DNA of 64,000 nucleotides, taken from Dethiobacter alkaliphilus (GTDB lineage: Bacteria; Bacillota; Dethiobacteria; DTU022; UBA8154). Every line of letters begins with the position of its first letter. The stretch's first letter is position 1. A program made the translations under genes and the position numbers. Positions 33,476 through 41,854 of this stretch are shown here, piece by piece. The DNA lies in assembly GCA_016841605.1 (NCBI GenBank), contig JAENYV010000007.1:124001-188000 (forward strand), read 5' to 3'. The notes beneath the pieces are model-generated. The model had not been told where the DNA came from. It did not search any database and was given only the letters and a program-made list of their open reading frames with translations.

Positions 33476-34204
33476 ATGCCGCATTTTAAGAGCCAACAAA
33501 GCAAAGACGAACTGTTTCGAAAAAATAAAAAGGGTGATTTAAAAGCCAGGGATGAGCTTTTTTCCTTAAACCTGCCGCTTGTTATGGCCATGGTCAAACG
33601 AGTATCCCGGGGAAGAGAAGATTTTGACGATCTTTTTCAGGAGGGATGTCTTGGACTATTGAAAGCTCTCCAAAGATTTGATCCGGAAAGAGAGACACGT
33701 TTTTCTACATATGCAGTTCCTTTTATCATGGGGGAAATGCGCTCTTATTTAAGAAAAAACGGACATTTAACCAAAGTATCCCGCTCTTATTATGAACATT
33801 ATATTCAACTGCAAAAAAATCAGACTAAAATGGAACAGGAATTAGGCAGGCCCCCTCACCTGGATGAATTGGCGGAAAAAATGGAACTAGAAAGGGAGGA
33901 AATAGTCTGGTTATTGGAAATGCAGTACCTGCCTGCTTCTTTGCATGAGGAATCTGTCCGTTTACGTCATCCCGAATTGCAAGAAGATAAAATTATTACT
34001 GCAAAAGATATGGATAATACTCTCTTTCTCAAAGAACAACTAACCAAGCTTTCCTCTCAGGAAAGACAGGTTATTGTCTTTCGTTATATTTTAGGGAAAA
34101 GCCAGACAGAAGTTGCGCAAATTTTGAACCTCTCTCAGTCATACATATCACGTCTGGAACGGAAGGTTCTTCTGAAGTTAAAGAGCCAGTCAGAGCTGGA
34201 GTAA
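33476..34204 (+). CDS. sigF: RNA polymerase sporulation sigma factor SigF
   Basis: A 242-residue sigma-70 family factor for the early forespore. Region 2 has the block DDLFQEGCLGLLKALQRFDP and FSTYAVPFIMGEMRSYLR, region 3 HLTKVSRS, and region 4 SSQERQVIVFRYILGKSQTEVAQILNLSQSYISRLER in part. It follows spoIIAB by 14 bp with AAAAGGGGAT before the ATG. It completes the spoIIA operon; a terminator follows. Confidence 0.96.
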   Translation: MPHFKSQQSKDELFRKNKKGDLKARDELFSLNLPLVMAMVKRVSRGREDFDDLFQEGCLGLLKALQRFDPERETRFSTYAVPFIMGEMRSYLRKNGHLTKVSRSYYEHYIQLQKNQTKMEQELGRPPHLDELAEKMELEREEIVWLLEMQYLPASLHEESVRLRHPELQEDKIITAKDMDNTLFLKEQLTKLSSQERQVIVFRYILGKSQTEVAQILNLSQSYISRLERKVLLKLKSQSELE

Positions 34205-34230
34205 AACTTTATAAAGATGTTAGCAGGTCA

Positions 34231-34259
34231 AAACCCTTTAAAGAAGGGTTTTTTTTTAA
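34231..34259 (+). terminator. Intrinsic terminator after sigF
   Basis: AACCCTT (34232-34238) / AAGGGTT (34244-34250), five-base loop, nine T after the stem. Confidence 0.85.
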
Positions 34260-34333
34260 GCTCTGCAAAAAATGTCAAATAAAAAAATAAGGAGGGGGGA
34301 AACTAAAAAAAAATAAGGTTTGAGGGAGAAACA

Positions 34334-34546
34334 GTGCAAACAAAAAGTCGTTTTTATCTTTTTTTCTTGATTCTCACACTCCTTTTGCTCGCTATATTTA
34401 CTTTTTTACTCAGTTACTCCTGGTCTCCCGGAGAGGATGAAGTTCCGAGACGTTCCAGGCCTGTTCTGCAGTTTTGCTCCGTAATACCGGCAGATAGGAT
34501 ATTAACTTTTGTAACCGGTGCCGGTGTAACCGGAATAGAACTTTGA
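34334..34546 (+). CDS. Small membrane-anchored hypothetical protein
   Basis: A 70-residue protein: basic start, one strongly hydrophobic helix (FYLFFLILTLLLLAIFTFLL), then a short extracytoplasmic tail rich in Pro and Arg. No family is recognised. GTG 34334 has a GAGGGAG site nine bases upstream. It lies between the sigF terminator and a dodecin gene, so it is possibly expressed in sporulation, but nothing in the sequence proves this. Confidence 0.55.
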   Translation: MQTKSRFYLFFLILTLLLLAIFTFLLSYSWSPGEDEVPRRSRPVLQFCSVIPADRILTFVTGAGVTGIEL

Positions 34547-34604
34547 GAAAGAGGAAAACTAAAAACGTTGCAAATTTACTTTAGAAAGGTAGGCAGGATT
34601 AAAG

Positions 34605-34814
34605 ATGGAAATTGCCAAAGTAATTGAGTTGATCGGAGAGTCGAATACAGGGTGGGAAGATGCCATTAAAAATGCCGTTAAAAATGCTTCTCAAACAGTG
34701 GATCACATCTCGGGAGTTGAAGTATTAAATTTAACAGCCAACGTGCAAAATGGTGAAGTAGTAGAATATAAAGCAAATGTTAAAATGGCATTCGGTGTAG
34801 ACAACAACAGGTAA
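34605..34814 (+). CDS. Dodecin family protein
   Basis: A 69-residue dodecin: VAKVIELIGES-type first strand, the helix GWEDAIKNAVKNASQTVDHI and two strands ending YKANVKMAFGVD. Dodecins form hollow dodecamers that bind and store flavins or other aromatic ligands. Placement in a sporulation neighbourhood suggests a spore or late-phase role, which is inference. Start ATG 34605 follows GAAAGGTAGG. Confidence 0.9.
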   Translation: MEIAKVIELIGESNTGWEDAIKNAVKNASQTVDHISGVEVLNLTANVQNGEVVEYKANVKMAFGVDNNR

Positions 34815-34855
34815 CTTTGTAAGCCGGGCAGCTTTTCTCAGTTAAACAATGAGAG

Positions 34856-34899
34856 ATTCAGTGGGGGAAACGAGGAAAACATTTGCGCCCCCACTGAAT
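34856..34899. repeat. 12-bp inverted repeat between dodecin and spoVAF genes
   Basis: ATTCAGTGGGGG (34856-34867) / CCCCCACTGAAT (34888-34899), perfect, 20-base loop and no T run afterwards. A smaller stem TCTCA/TGAGA lies just upstream. Probably an mRNA structure or operator; not a typical terminator. Confidence 0.75.
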
Positions 34900-34931
34900 T
34901 CCAAAAGCGAGACCAAGGGGTAAAAAATAAT

Positions 34932-36419
34932 ATGCAGGATCAAAATAAAGAAAAACAAAAAACAGCTATTTTTCCGAAACTGGACCAAAATATAGAATAC
35001 TTGCGGAAAGAGCTGGGTATTGATCTCAGTTTTGATGTTCTTTTACGGGAGTTTAAAATCGGCAGGAAAAGGGCCCTTTTTCTTTTCCTGGACGGTTTTG
35101 CTAATGGGGATAATATTATCATGATCATGAGGTCTCTTCTTGCCGCAAAACAAGAAGAAATTGTTCCCCATACGATGGAAAAAATTTCTTCCAAACTTCT
35201 TCCTTACGGGGAAGTTTCCTCTGTGGATAATCTGGAAGAAGCTGTGCAGGAAGTTTTATCCGGACCGCTTATTTTTTTTATGGACGGGGAAAAAGAAGCA
35301 CTGGTCCTGGACATCAGGCAGTATCCGGCCAGAGGACCGGAGGAGCCGGACATAGAAAAAATAACCAGGGGTTCCCGGGACGGTTTTGTGGAAACTCTGC
35401 TCTTTAATGTCACATTAATTCGCAGAAGAGTAAGGGATCCCAAGCTGCGTACAGAAATTTTTAAAATTGGAAAACGTTCATTGTCGGAAGTCTCGCTTAT
35501 TTATATTGAAGATATCGTTAATCAGGATATATTAAAAAAAATTAAGAAACAATTTGCTAAAATTGATATAGACGGATTGCCGATGGCTGAAAAATCCGTG
35601 GAAGAATTTTTAACAAAACAATACTGGAATCCGTTCCCCGGGGTTCGTTACACGGAAAGACCGGATGTGGCCGCGGCACATCTGTTTGAAGGTCACGTTT
35701 GCATCGTTGTGGATACTTCTCCGTCGGTTATTATTGCACCGGTGACTTTGTTTCATCACGTTCAACATGCCGAAGAATTTCGCCATAATCCCCTTGTAGG
35801 AATTTATATCCGCTTAGTCCGTCTTCTGGGTGTTTTTCTATCTGTTTTTCTCGTTCCCATCTGGTTGCTTTTTGCAAATCATCCTGCTATTTTACCCGAT
35901 TATCTCGCTTTTATCGGACCAAAGGAAACGCCTGCTTTCCCGCTCTTTATTCAATTTATCATCGCCAATTTAGGGTTGGACCTGATCCGTCTGGCCAGCG
36001 TGCATACACCTTCCCCGCTTGCAACGGCCCTGGGTCTTGTCGGTGCGCTTTTAATTGGGGATATCGCCATAAAAGTGGGGATTTTCGTCCCGGAAGTTCT
36101 GCTCTATATCAGCGTAGTAGCCATCGGAGTTTTTTCCACACCCAGTTGGGAATTGGGACTGGCCAACAGACTGACAAGTCTCTTTCTCCTGTTACTAACA
36201 GGTTTATTTGGACTTTACGGTTTTTTGGCAGGTCTGCTCGTTCTTTTTATTTTTCTCGCCCGAACCCGTTTTTTTGGAGTCCCGTATCTCTATCCGCTCA
36301 TTCCTTTTAACTGGTCTTCTCTTCTAGATGTTTTTCTTCGCAGACCGCTGCCCATAAAAAAATTTCGCCCACGTTTTTTAAAAACAGCTGATTCGGATAT
36401 TAAAGATGGGAATGAATAA
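34932..36419 (+). CDS. spoVAF: Spore germination protein SpoVAF (GerAA family)
   Basis: A 495-residue GerA-type A subunit. It has a large N-terminal soluble region (about 1-290), with the family block VEEFLTKQYWNPFPGVRYTERPDVAAAHLFEGHV in part, and five or six transmembrane helices after about residue 290. This version matches SpoVAF, a component linked to spore dipicolinic-acid channels and germination. In Bacillus it is part of the spoVA operon after sigF; here spoVAA-AE are not in the window, so SpoVAF stands alone. ATG 34932 follows AAGGGG. Confidence 0.88.
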   Translation: MQDQNKEKQKTAIFPKLDQNIEYLRKELGIDLSFDVLLREFKIGRKRALFLFLDGFANGDNIIMIMRSLLAAKQEEIVPHTMEKISSKLLPYGEVSSVDNLEEAVQEVLSGPLIFFMDGEKEALVLDIRQYPARGPEEPDIEKITRGSRDGFVETLLFNVTLIRRRVRDPKLRTEIFKIGKRSLSEVSLIYIEDIVNQDILKKIKKQFAKIDIDGLPMAEKSVEEFLTKQYWNPFPGVRYTERPDVAAAHLFEGHVCIVVDTSPSVIIAPVTLFHHVQHAEEFRHNPLVGIYIRLVRLLGVFLSVFLVPIWLLFANHPAILPDYLAFIGPKETPAFPLFIQFIIANLGLDLIRLASVHTPSPLATALGLVGALLIGDIAIKVGIFVPEVLLYISVVAIGVFSTPSWELGLANRLTSLFLLLLTGLFGLYGFLAGLLVLFIFLARTRFFGVPYLYPLIPFNWSSLLDVFLRRPLPIKKFRPRFLKTADSDIKDGNE

Positions 36420-36424
36420 AATGA

Positions 36425-36453
36425 TTTCATTTTTTGTAATTATATGGTATAAT
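36425..36453 (+). promoter_or_regulatory. Extended -10 promoter before the CCA-type gene
   Basis: TGGTATAAT (36445-36453), an extended -10 element, with a poor -35 (TTTCAT, 36425-36430) at 17 bases. It is 37 bases before the start codon. Confidence 0.5.
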
Positions 36454-36489
36454 ATTAAGTAAAATAATGATGAAAAGGTCCTTTATTTC

Positions 36490-37524
36490 ATGACAAACCT
36501 TCTTCCCCTGATAAACAGTAAGCTTACCCCGGAAATGCAGGGGATTCTCTATTTTGTTTCATCTCAGGCCTCTCAAACTTCCGAACAAATTTACTGTGCC
36601 GGGGGGTTTGTCCGTGATTTGCTTTTACATAAGGAAAGCAGAAAAGTAAATTTGATCGTCGCCGGTTCGGCCGTAGATTTTGCCCGGCAATTAACAACTG
36701 TTTTTCCCTGCAAATTGACTGTATGCGAAAGATTTGGAACGGCAACCCTTATCTTGTCAAAGGGTTTTGTTTTTGATATGGTAACTGCAAGAAAAGAATT
36801 TAATCCCTTTGCCGGAGTAAAAAAAAGCTCCAGCGAGCAAGATTTATTAAAAAATGACCTTTTCCAAAGAGACTTTACCGTCGACACTCTGGCCTGCTCC
36901 CTTAACCGTGATACTTTTGGCGAAGTTTATGATTATTTTGGAGGATTAGCGGATTTAAAAAACGAAACTTTAAGAGTGTTGTACAGGCTAAGTTTTGCGG
37001 AGAATCCGCTGCGGATTCTCCGCCTGATCCGCTTTGAACAAATATTAAATTTTTCCATAGAAGACGAGACAAACCGTCTTCTGCACCAGGCAATCGCCAA
37101 TAATATTCTAAGTAAAGCAAGTAAAGAAAGCCTTTCTCAGGAAATTCGCCTGTTTTTTCAGGATTTTTCTTCAGTAAAGATACTGTTACGTCTGGTTGAA
37201 CTAAACCTGTTCAAACAGCTTTTTCCCAGAATTAATCTTAATGGGGAACTCTTAAACCGCCTTAACTGCCTGGAAGAAATTTTAGAACGGATGGAGAAAG
37301 GAAAAACCTTCCGACAAAAAGACTGTTTTCTACTTTTTCTCTGTCTGCTGTTTTCCGATCTATCCGAGCATGATTTTCATTTTCTTTGCCATTTCATGCG
37401 TTTAAAAAGAAATGAGAGGTTTATAATATCTACCATCCTAAAAAAGAAATTTGATTTCCAAAAAGAGGATGGATGCCTTACTCTCGTCAATACTTTTTTT
37501 CAGGAAAAAATATCTCCATATTAA
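36490..37524 (+). CDS. Degenerate CCA tRNA nucleotidyltransferase/poly(A) polymerase family protein
   Basis: A 344-residue class II CCA-enzyme-like protein. It keeps the scaffold YCAGGFVRDLLL (about 35-46), FDMVTARKEF and an alpha-helical second half (GGLADLKNETLRVLYRLSFAENPLRILRLIRFE in part). The catalytic Asp-x-Asp is replaced by Lys-Val-Asn (52-54). RRDFTIN is changed to QRDFTVD (126-132) and the usual EDPLR is ENPLR (171-175). It is probably inactive as a polymerase, perhaps a tRNA-binding or regulatory paralogue. The organism must have an active CCA enzyme elsewhere. The neighbouring order with M50 protease and trpS is familiar in clostridia. Confidence 0.75.
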   Translation: MTNLLPLINSKLTPEMQGILYFVSSQASQTSEQIYCAGGFVRDLLLHKESRKVNLIVAGSAVDFARQLTTVFPCKLTVCERFGTATLILSKGFVFDMVTARKEFNPFAGVKKSSSEQDLLKNDLFQRDFTVDTLACSLNRDTFGEVYDYFGGLADLKNETLRVLYRLSFAENPLRILRLIRFEQILNFSIEDETNRLLHQAIANNILSKASKESLSQEIRLFFQDFSSVKILLRLVELNLFKQLFPRINLNGELLNRLNCLEEILERMEKGKTFRQKDCFLLFLCLLFSDLSEHDFHFLCHFMRLKRNERFIISTILKKKFDFQKEDGCLTLVNTFFQEKISPY

Positions 37525-37542
37525 AGAAAAAGGAGAAAATAA

Positions 37543-38154
37543 ATGGATTTTTTTTCAGGTGATTTACTGTTTCGTATTCCTGCCCTGCTAATTGCTCTTA
37601 CTTTTCATGAATACGCCCATGCCAGAATGGCTTATGCCTGGGGCGATCCCACCGCCAAGCTGGCCGGCCGCTTAACATTAAACCCTCTTTCCCATTTAGA
37701 TCCCATCGGCTTGCTGATGCTCTGGATCGCCCGTTTTGGATGGGCCAAGCCGGTACCCATCAACCCGCGTAACTTCAAGGATTACCGCAAAGGTCTTTTT
37801 TGGGTCTCCCTGGCAGGGCCGGGAATGAATTTGCTCCTCGGACTGGCGGCTACTTTTCTTTTACTTATATTTGGATATCCCGGTTCTTACTATACGGCTA
37901 TTATGCAAAATATTTTACTCTATAATGTTTATTTGGCTGTTTTTAATATCATTCCCCTGCCTCCCCTGGACGGTTCAAAAATACTCTCTGCACTTTTACC
38001 GGCTTCGGCTCTTTCATTTTATTACAAGATTGAACCATACGGGCCTTTCATTTTGATCTTACTGCTTTTTCTCGGTTTATTATCATTTATTCTTGTCCCT
38101 CTTGCTAATGTAATTATTAATTTATTTATTTATCTTGCCTCATTTTTTATCTAA
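37543..38154 (+). CDS. Site-2 protease family (M50) membrane metalloprotease
   Basis: A 203-residue membrane protein with zinc motif LTFHEYAHARMAYAWGDPTAKLAGRLTLNPLSHLDP in part (HExxH, about 19-23) and the second motif PPLDGSKIL (D, about 138-146). There are about five hydrophobic segments. It belongs to the short M50 group without PDZ domain; substrate unknown. ATG 37543 after AAAAAGGAG. Confidence 0.88.
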   Translation: MDFFSGDLLFRIPALLIALTFHEYAHARMAYAWGDPTAKLAGRLTLNPLSHLDPIGLLMLWIARFGWAKPVPINPRNFKDYRKGLFWVSLAGPGMNLLLGLAATFLLLIFGYPGSYYTAIMQNILLYNVYLAVFNIIPLPPLDGSKILSALLPASALSFYYKIEPYGPFILILLLFLGLLSFILVPLANVIINLFIYLASFFI

Positions 38155-38180
38155 AAATTTTTTGAAAGGAAGGAACTTCT

Positions 38181-39173
38181 TTGTCAGCAAAAAAAGGAAT
38201 CATACTTAGCGGCATGAGGCCAACCGGGAAACTTCACCTGGGCAACCTTTTTGGAGCACTGGAAAACTGGGTTAAAATGCAGGAGGTATATGATTGTTTT
38301 TACTGTGTTGTGGACTGGCATGCTCTGACAACAGACTATGAAAATCCTCAAACAATCAGTGAAAACGTTCGTGAGATGGTTATGGACTGGATTAGTTGCG
38401 GCATTGATCCGCAAAAAGCAGTGGTTTTCAAACAATCCGATGTTAAGGAACATGCGGAACTCCACCTTTTGCTTTCCATGCTCACTCCTCTTTCCTGGTT
38501 GGAAAGGGTTCCCACATATAAAGAACAACTGCACCAAATTCAAGGAAAAAATCTTTTTACGTACGGCTTTCTGGGATACCCCCTGCTGCAAGCTGCCGAT
38601 ATTCTTATTTATAAGGCCAATGCAGTCCCAGTGGGAGAGGACCAGGCTCCGCATATTGAATTGACGAGGGAAATTGCCCGGCGTTTTAATCATCTCTATC
38701 AAAAGAAAATTTTTCCGGAACCTGAAACACTACTCAACATTTACAAGGTAGTTCCGGGCCTTGATAACAGAAAAATGAGTAAAAGCTATAACAACTTCAT
38801 CGAAATATCTACACCCCTGGAAGAAATCCCGGCCAAAATAAGAATGATGATTACAGATCCGGGCAGAATTAAAAAAAGTGACCCCGGGAACCCGGATATT
38901 TGCAGTGTTTTTGCTTTTCATCGTATCTTTAATCAGGACCGTCTCGGGGAAGTGGAGGAAAGCTGTAAAAAGGGCGAGATTGGCTGTGTCCAGTGTAAAG
39001 GGACGGTCTCCACTTGCATGCAAAATTTTCTGGAACCCGTTTATCAAAAACGCCGGGAACTGGAAAAGGATCCTCAATTAATTACGGATATTTTACATGA
39101 AGGAGGAAAAAAAGCCAGGGCTGTAGCTCAACAAACCCTGGAAGAAGTTCGCCAAACAATGGGATTGGGGTAA
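38181..39173 (+). CDS. trpS: Tryptophanyl-tRNA synthetase
   Basis: Class I aminoacyl-tRNA synthetase of 330 residues. The HIGH-type motif is KLHLGNLFGAL (about 17-27), KMSKSYNN (about 198-205) is the second signature, and GQ.D-like pocket residues PVGEDQAPHIELTREIA are seen. TTG 38181 has GAAAGGAAGG before it. No T-box leader is visible in the 26-bp gap. Confidence 0.96.
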   Translation: MSAKKGIILSGMRPTGKLHLGNLFGALENWVKMQEVYDCFYCVVDWHALTTDYENPQTISENVREMVMDWISCGIDPQKAVVFKQSDVKEHAELHLLLSMLTPLSWLERVPTYKEQLHQIQGKNLFTYGFLGYPLLQAADILIYKANAVPVGEDQAPHIELTREIARRFNHLYQKKIFPEPETLLNIYKVVPGLDNRKMSKSYNNFIEISTPLEEIPAKIRMMITDPGRIKKSDPGNPDICSVFAFHRIFNQDRLGEVEESCKKGEIGCVQCKGTVSTCMQNFLEPVYQKRRELEKDPQLITDILHEGGKKARAVAQQTLEEVRQTMGLG

Positions 39174-39206
39174 GCAGTTAAAGGATGGGAAAGGGAGGGA
39201 GGACAG

Positions 39207-40043
39207 ATGACCACCGATAAAAAAACAGACGGGTCTGAAACCATGTTAAAACAAAAAACAGGTAATGAAGATGCTTATTTTGTCAAACTGCCTGTTTTTG
39301 AAGGTCCTTTTGAACTCCTTTTCTATTTAGTTAAAAAAGAAGAAATAAACATCTGGGATATTTCCCTGGCTAGAATTACGGAAGAGTACCTTAATTACAT
39401 GCGGGCCATGCAGAAACTGAAAATAGATTTGGCCGGAGATTTCCTGGTTATGGCAGCTACCCTGCTCAGTCTGAAATCAAAAATGTTGCTGCCCAAACCT
39501 CCGCCGGAAATAACACAAAAGGAGGAAGAAGCCTTTTTTTTCGGCTCCAAAGAAGAACTGGTCAACCGCTTGTTGGAATACAATTACTTTAAAACAGTAT
39601 CTTTAAAACTTAAAGAAAGAGAAAACGAACATAAAAAAATTTTTTTACGTTCACAGGGTGCGCCCAAAGTACTTACTTTCCACAAGCAGTCTTCCCTCTA
39701 TCCGCACTCTTTTGCCCTCTTAAAGAAGACATATTTAAATCTCCGGAAAAAAGAAAGGATAAAAAAAGAAGAGAAAGAAACTTTTACTTCTTTTGAAGAA
39801 ATTACGATATTAAAAAAAATAGATGTAATTTTAGAAACCATCAAAAAAACGGCGGGGAAAAGTTTTTTTATGGAAAAACTCCTTAGCCTGGGAGAAAAAA
39901 AGGATATTGTTGCCACTTTTATTGCACTCCTGGAACTTACCAGACGGGGAAAAATCTATTTAAGCCAGAAAACACTCTTTGCTAAAATAAAAATTTTGGG
40001 AACTGCCCGGGAGTCAGGAATCGGAAGCCAGGGGCTGAAATGA
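39207..40043 (+). CDS. scpA: Segregation and condensation protein A
   Basis: The 278-residue kleisin of the bacterial SMC complex. The N-terminal FVKLPVFEGPFELLFYLVKKEEINIWDISLARITEEYL (about 25-62, shown in part) binds SMC; the C-terminal winged helix includes IVATFIALLELTRRGKI. It condenses and separates chromosomes with SMC and ScpB. scpB follows. Start ATG 39207 after GGAGGGAGG; its N-terminus is about 20 residues longer than typical. Confidence 0.94.
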   Translation: MTTDKKTDGSETMLKQKTGNEDAYFVKLPVFEGPFELLFYLVKKEEINIWDISLARITEEYLNYMRAMQKLKIDLAGDFLVMAATLLSLKSKMLLPKPPPEITQKEEEAFFFGSKEELVNRLLEYNYFKTVSLKLKERENEHKKIFLRSQGAPKVLTFHKQSSLYPHSFALLKKTYLNLRKKERIKKEEKETFTSFEEITILKKIDVILETIKKTAGKSFFMEKLLSLGEKKDIVATFIALLELTRRGKIYLSQKTLFAKIKILGTARESGIGSQGLK

Positions 40044-40078
40044 AATAAAATAAATCAGGTAGGAAGGGCTACCCTTTT

Positions 40079-40603
40079 ATGGAAGGGAAAAAAATTCTTT
40101 CAACTGTAGCTTTGCTTGAAGCTGCTCTCTTTCTGGCATATGCCCCCCTTTCCATGGAGCAGTTAAGGCAGGTCTGCCGGGTTTCCGGCCTGGAACTTAA
40201 AAAAGCTCTGGAAGAACTTAAACTTGCGCTGGAACAAGAGGATAGAGGATTGGTCCTGTTGGAAAGAAGCGAGGGGTACCAGTTCGGGACAAAACCGGAA
40301 GTTGCCGGGTACCTGGAAAATTTTTTTTCTGAAGAAGATTATGCCAATGCACCTCTTTCCCAGGCAGCATTGGAAACTTTATCAATCATCGCTTTTAAAC
40401 AACCCGTCACAAAAGTTGAAATTGAAACTATTCGCGGAGTAAACGTTGATGGGATTCTGGAAAATCTTCTTAAAAGAGAACTAATTAAAGTATCCGGACG
40501 AAAAGCAGGCGTGGGAAGACCGCTTCTTTACAATACTACTTCGGAATTTCTTCACTATTTTGGGTTGAAAGATCCGGCAGAATTAGAAAACAAAGATGAA
40601 TAA
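40079..40603 (+). CDS. scpB: Segregation and condensation protein B
   Basis: A 174-residue ScpB with tandem winged-helix domains: LEAALFLAYAPLSMEQLRQVC (about 13-33) and SQAALETLSIIAFKQPVTKVEIETIRGV (about 96-123) are diagnostic, as is GVGRPLLYNTTSEFLHYFGL at the end. It stabilises ScpA on SMC. ATG 40079; GTAGGAAGG upstream. Confidence 0.95.
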   Translation: MEGKKILSTVALLEAALFLAYAPLSMEQLRQVCRVSGLELKKALEELKLALEQEDRGLVLLERSEGYQFGTKPEVAGYLENFFSEEDYANAPLSQAALETLSIIAFKQPVTKVEIETIRGVNVDGILENLLKRELIKVSGRKAGVGRPLLYNTTSEFLHYFGLKDPAELENKDE

Positions 40604-40680
40604 TGTGTTGTAAATTTTTCCGTAAATGGAGAAACTAAAGAGAAAACGCGAACAAAGCGACTTAAAGCAGGTGTCCGAAG

Positions 40681-41352
40681 ATGGAGCCGGCAACTCTTTA
40701 TTATTTTTTATTTCTCTTAGTTCTTTTGCTCTTTATTATTCTCCTGTTACCGGTGACGATATGTATAAAAGTTGATAACTGGCGGAAAAATAATTTTATC
40801 TCTTTAGAGATGAAGTTATTTTTCCTTTCATTTTATAAAACATATAATTTTAATAGATATTCTTCAAGCGTTAAAAAGCTGGCAGCGAAAATTTTATCTT
40901 TTGGGGAAATTTTTAAGCGGCAAACCTTAAACAAAGAGTACGATCTTTTCTTATCCGGCCTGGCTTTTTTTAACCGCCGGTTAAAAGCTTTCAACTGGCG
41001 GTTTATGGACCTGAAATTAAAAGCCGGCACGGGAGACCCTGCCGGAACGGCCCTTCTTACCGGAAGCCTGCTTGGAGCATCCAGCTTTTTAAGTATGTAT
41101 CTGGAGAAACATTATTCATTTTCAAGGCGGCCTTGTTTTCATATTTATCCGTCTTTTACCGACATGTGCTTTTATTTTGAGTTGTTGTTCGAGTTCAAAA
41201 CCAGTGTTGGGCGATTATTGTATATGGGGCTATATCTGCTGGCCTATTTATCAGCGGGAAGGTGGTATATTAATGCCGGAACATCCGGAACATCCAATTC
41301 AGGGCTTAATGAAAACAGCCATGGAAAACTTAAAAGAAATGGTGGATGTTAA
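40681..41352 (+). CDS. DUF2953 family membrane-associated protein
   Basis: A 223-residue protein with an N-terminal transmembrane helix (about 5-26), a middle region with the family block FMDLKLKAGTGDPAGTALLTGSLLGA (about 109-134) and a hydrophobic segment near 185-200. DUF2953 proteins are found in sporulating Firmicutes beside ytfJ; function unknown. Its end overlaps the start of ytfJ by 80 bases. Confidence 0.8.
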   Translation: MEPATLYYFLFLLVLLLFIILLLPVTICIKVDNWRKNNFISLEMKLFFLSFYKTYNFNRYSSSVKKLAAKILSFGEIFKRQTLNKEYDLFLSGLAFFNRRLKAFNWRFMDLKLKAGTGDPAGTALLTGSLLGASSFLSMYLEKHYSFSRRPCFHIYPSFTDMCFYFELLFEFKTSVGRLLYMGLYLLAYLSAGRWYINAGTSGTSNSGLNENSHGKLKRNGGC

Positions 41353-41695
41353 TAAAGTTGTCGGAGATGCCGTTGAAACTCCTGATGGGCATATTGTTAT
41401 CCCCGTTTCCAAGGTAACTTTTGGTTTTGTGGCCGGAGGGACCGAATTTGATACAGAAGTCGAAAATGAAAAAGCCCCGGGAGGAACTCCGGAAGGATCT
41501 TTTCCCTTTGGTGGAGGGAGCGGAGGAGGGGTCTCTATCCAGCCTGTTGCTTTTCTCGTCACAGGACCGGAAGAAATTCGCCTTTTACCCGTAGATCGAA
41601 ATGCAATCTTTGAAAGGATCGTGGACCTTGCCCCGCAATTCGTTCAGCAAATCCAGGATTTTATTCGGAAAGGACCGGAAAACAGGAGGTACTGA
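41273..41695 (+). CDS. ytfJ: Sporulation protein YtfJ (GerW family)
   Basis: A 140-residue GerW/YtfJ protein. The block GLMKTAMENLKEMVDVNKVVGDAVETPDG (in part) and a Gly-rich loop (about 85-96) followed by QPVAFLVTG are typical. Members are needed for normal spore germination. I chose ATG 41273 because it gives the family N-terminus and follows GGAAGGTGG; it lies inside the end of the DUF2953 gene, a likely translational coupling. Confidence 0.92.
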   Translation: MPEHPEHPIQGLMKTAMENLKEMVDVNKVVGDAVETPDGHIVIPVSKVTFGFVAGGTEFDTEVENEKAPGGTPEGSFPFGGGSGGGVSIQPVAFLVTGPEEIRLLPVDRNAIFERIVDLAPQFVQQIQDFIRKGPENRRY

Positions 41696-41734
41696 TTTTT
41701 TTTACAAGCTATTTTTCGCTGTAGTGCTGAACAG

Positions 41735-41778
41735 TTAAGCGGTTTAAATCCTCACGATTTAAACCGCTTAATTTTGTT
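41735..41778 (+). terminator. Terminator after ytfJ
   Basis: 16-bp perfect stem, TTAAGCGGTTTAAATC (41735-41750) / GATTTAAACCGCTTAA (41756-41771), CTCAC loop, then TTTTGTT. Confidence 0.9.
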
Positions 41779-41854
41779 CATAAATAGGCATCCGTTAGAA
41801 TAAATTATTTTAACAGGATGTTTTCGTTATTAGAGTTGAAAGAGGGAAAGTGTT

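Noticed and set aside
38155-38180. T-box leader for trpS
   Set aside because: The gap is only 26 bp with a plain ribosome binding site; no room for a leader.
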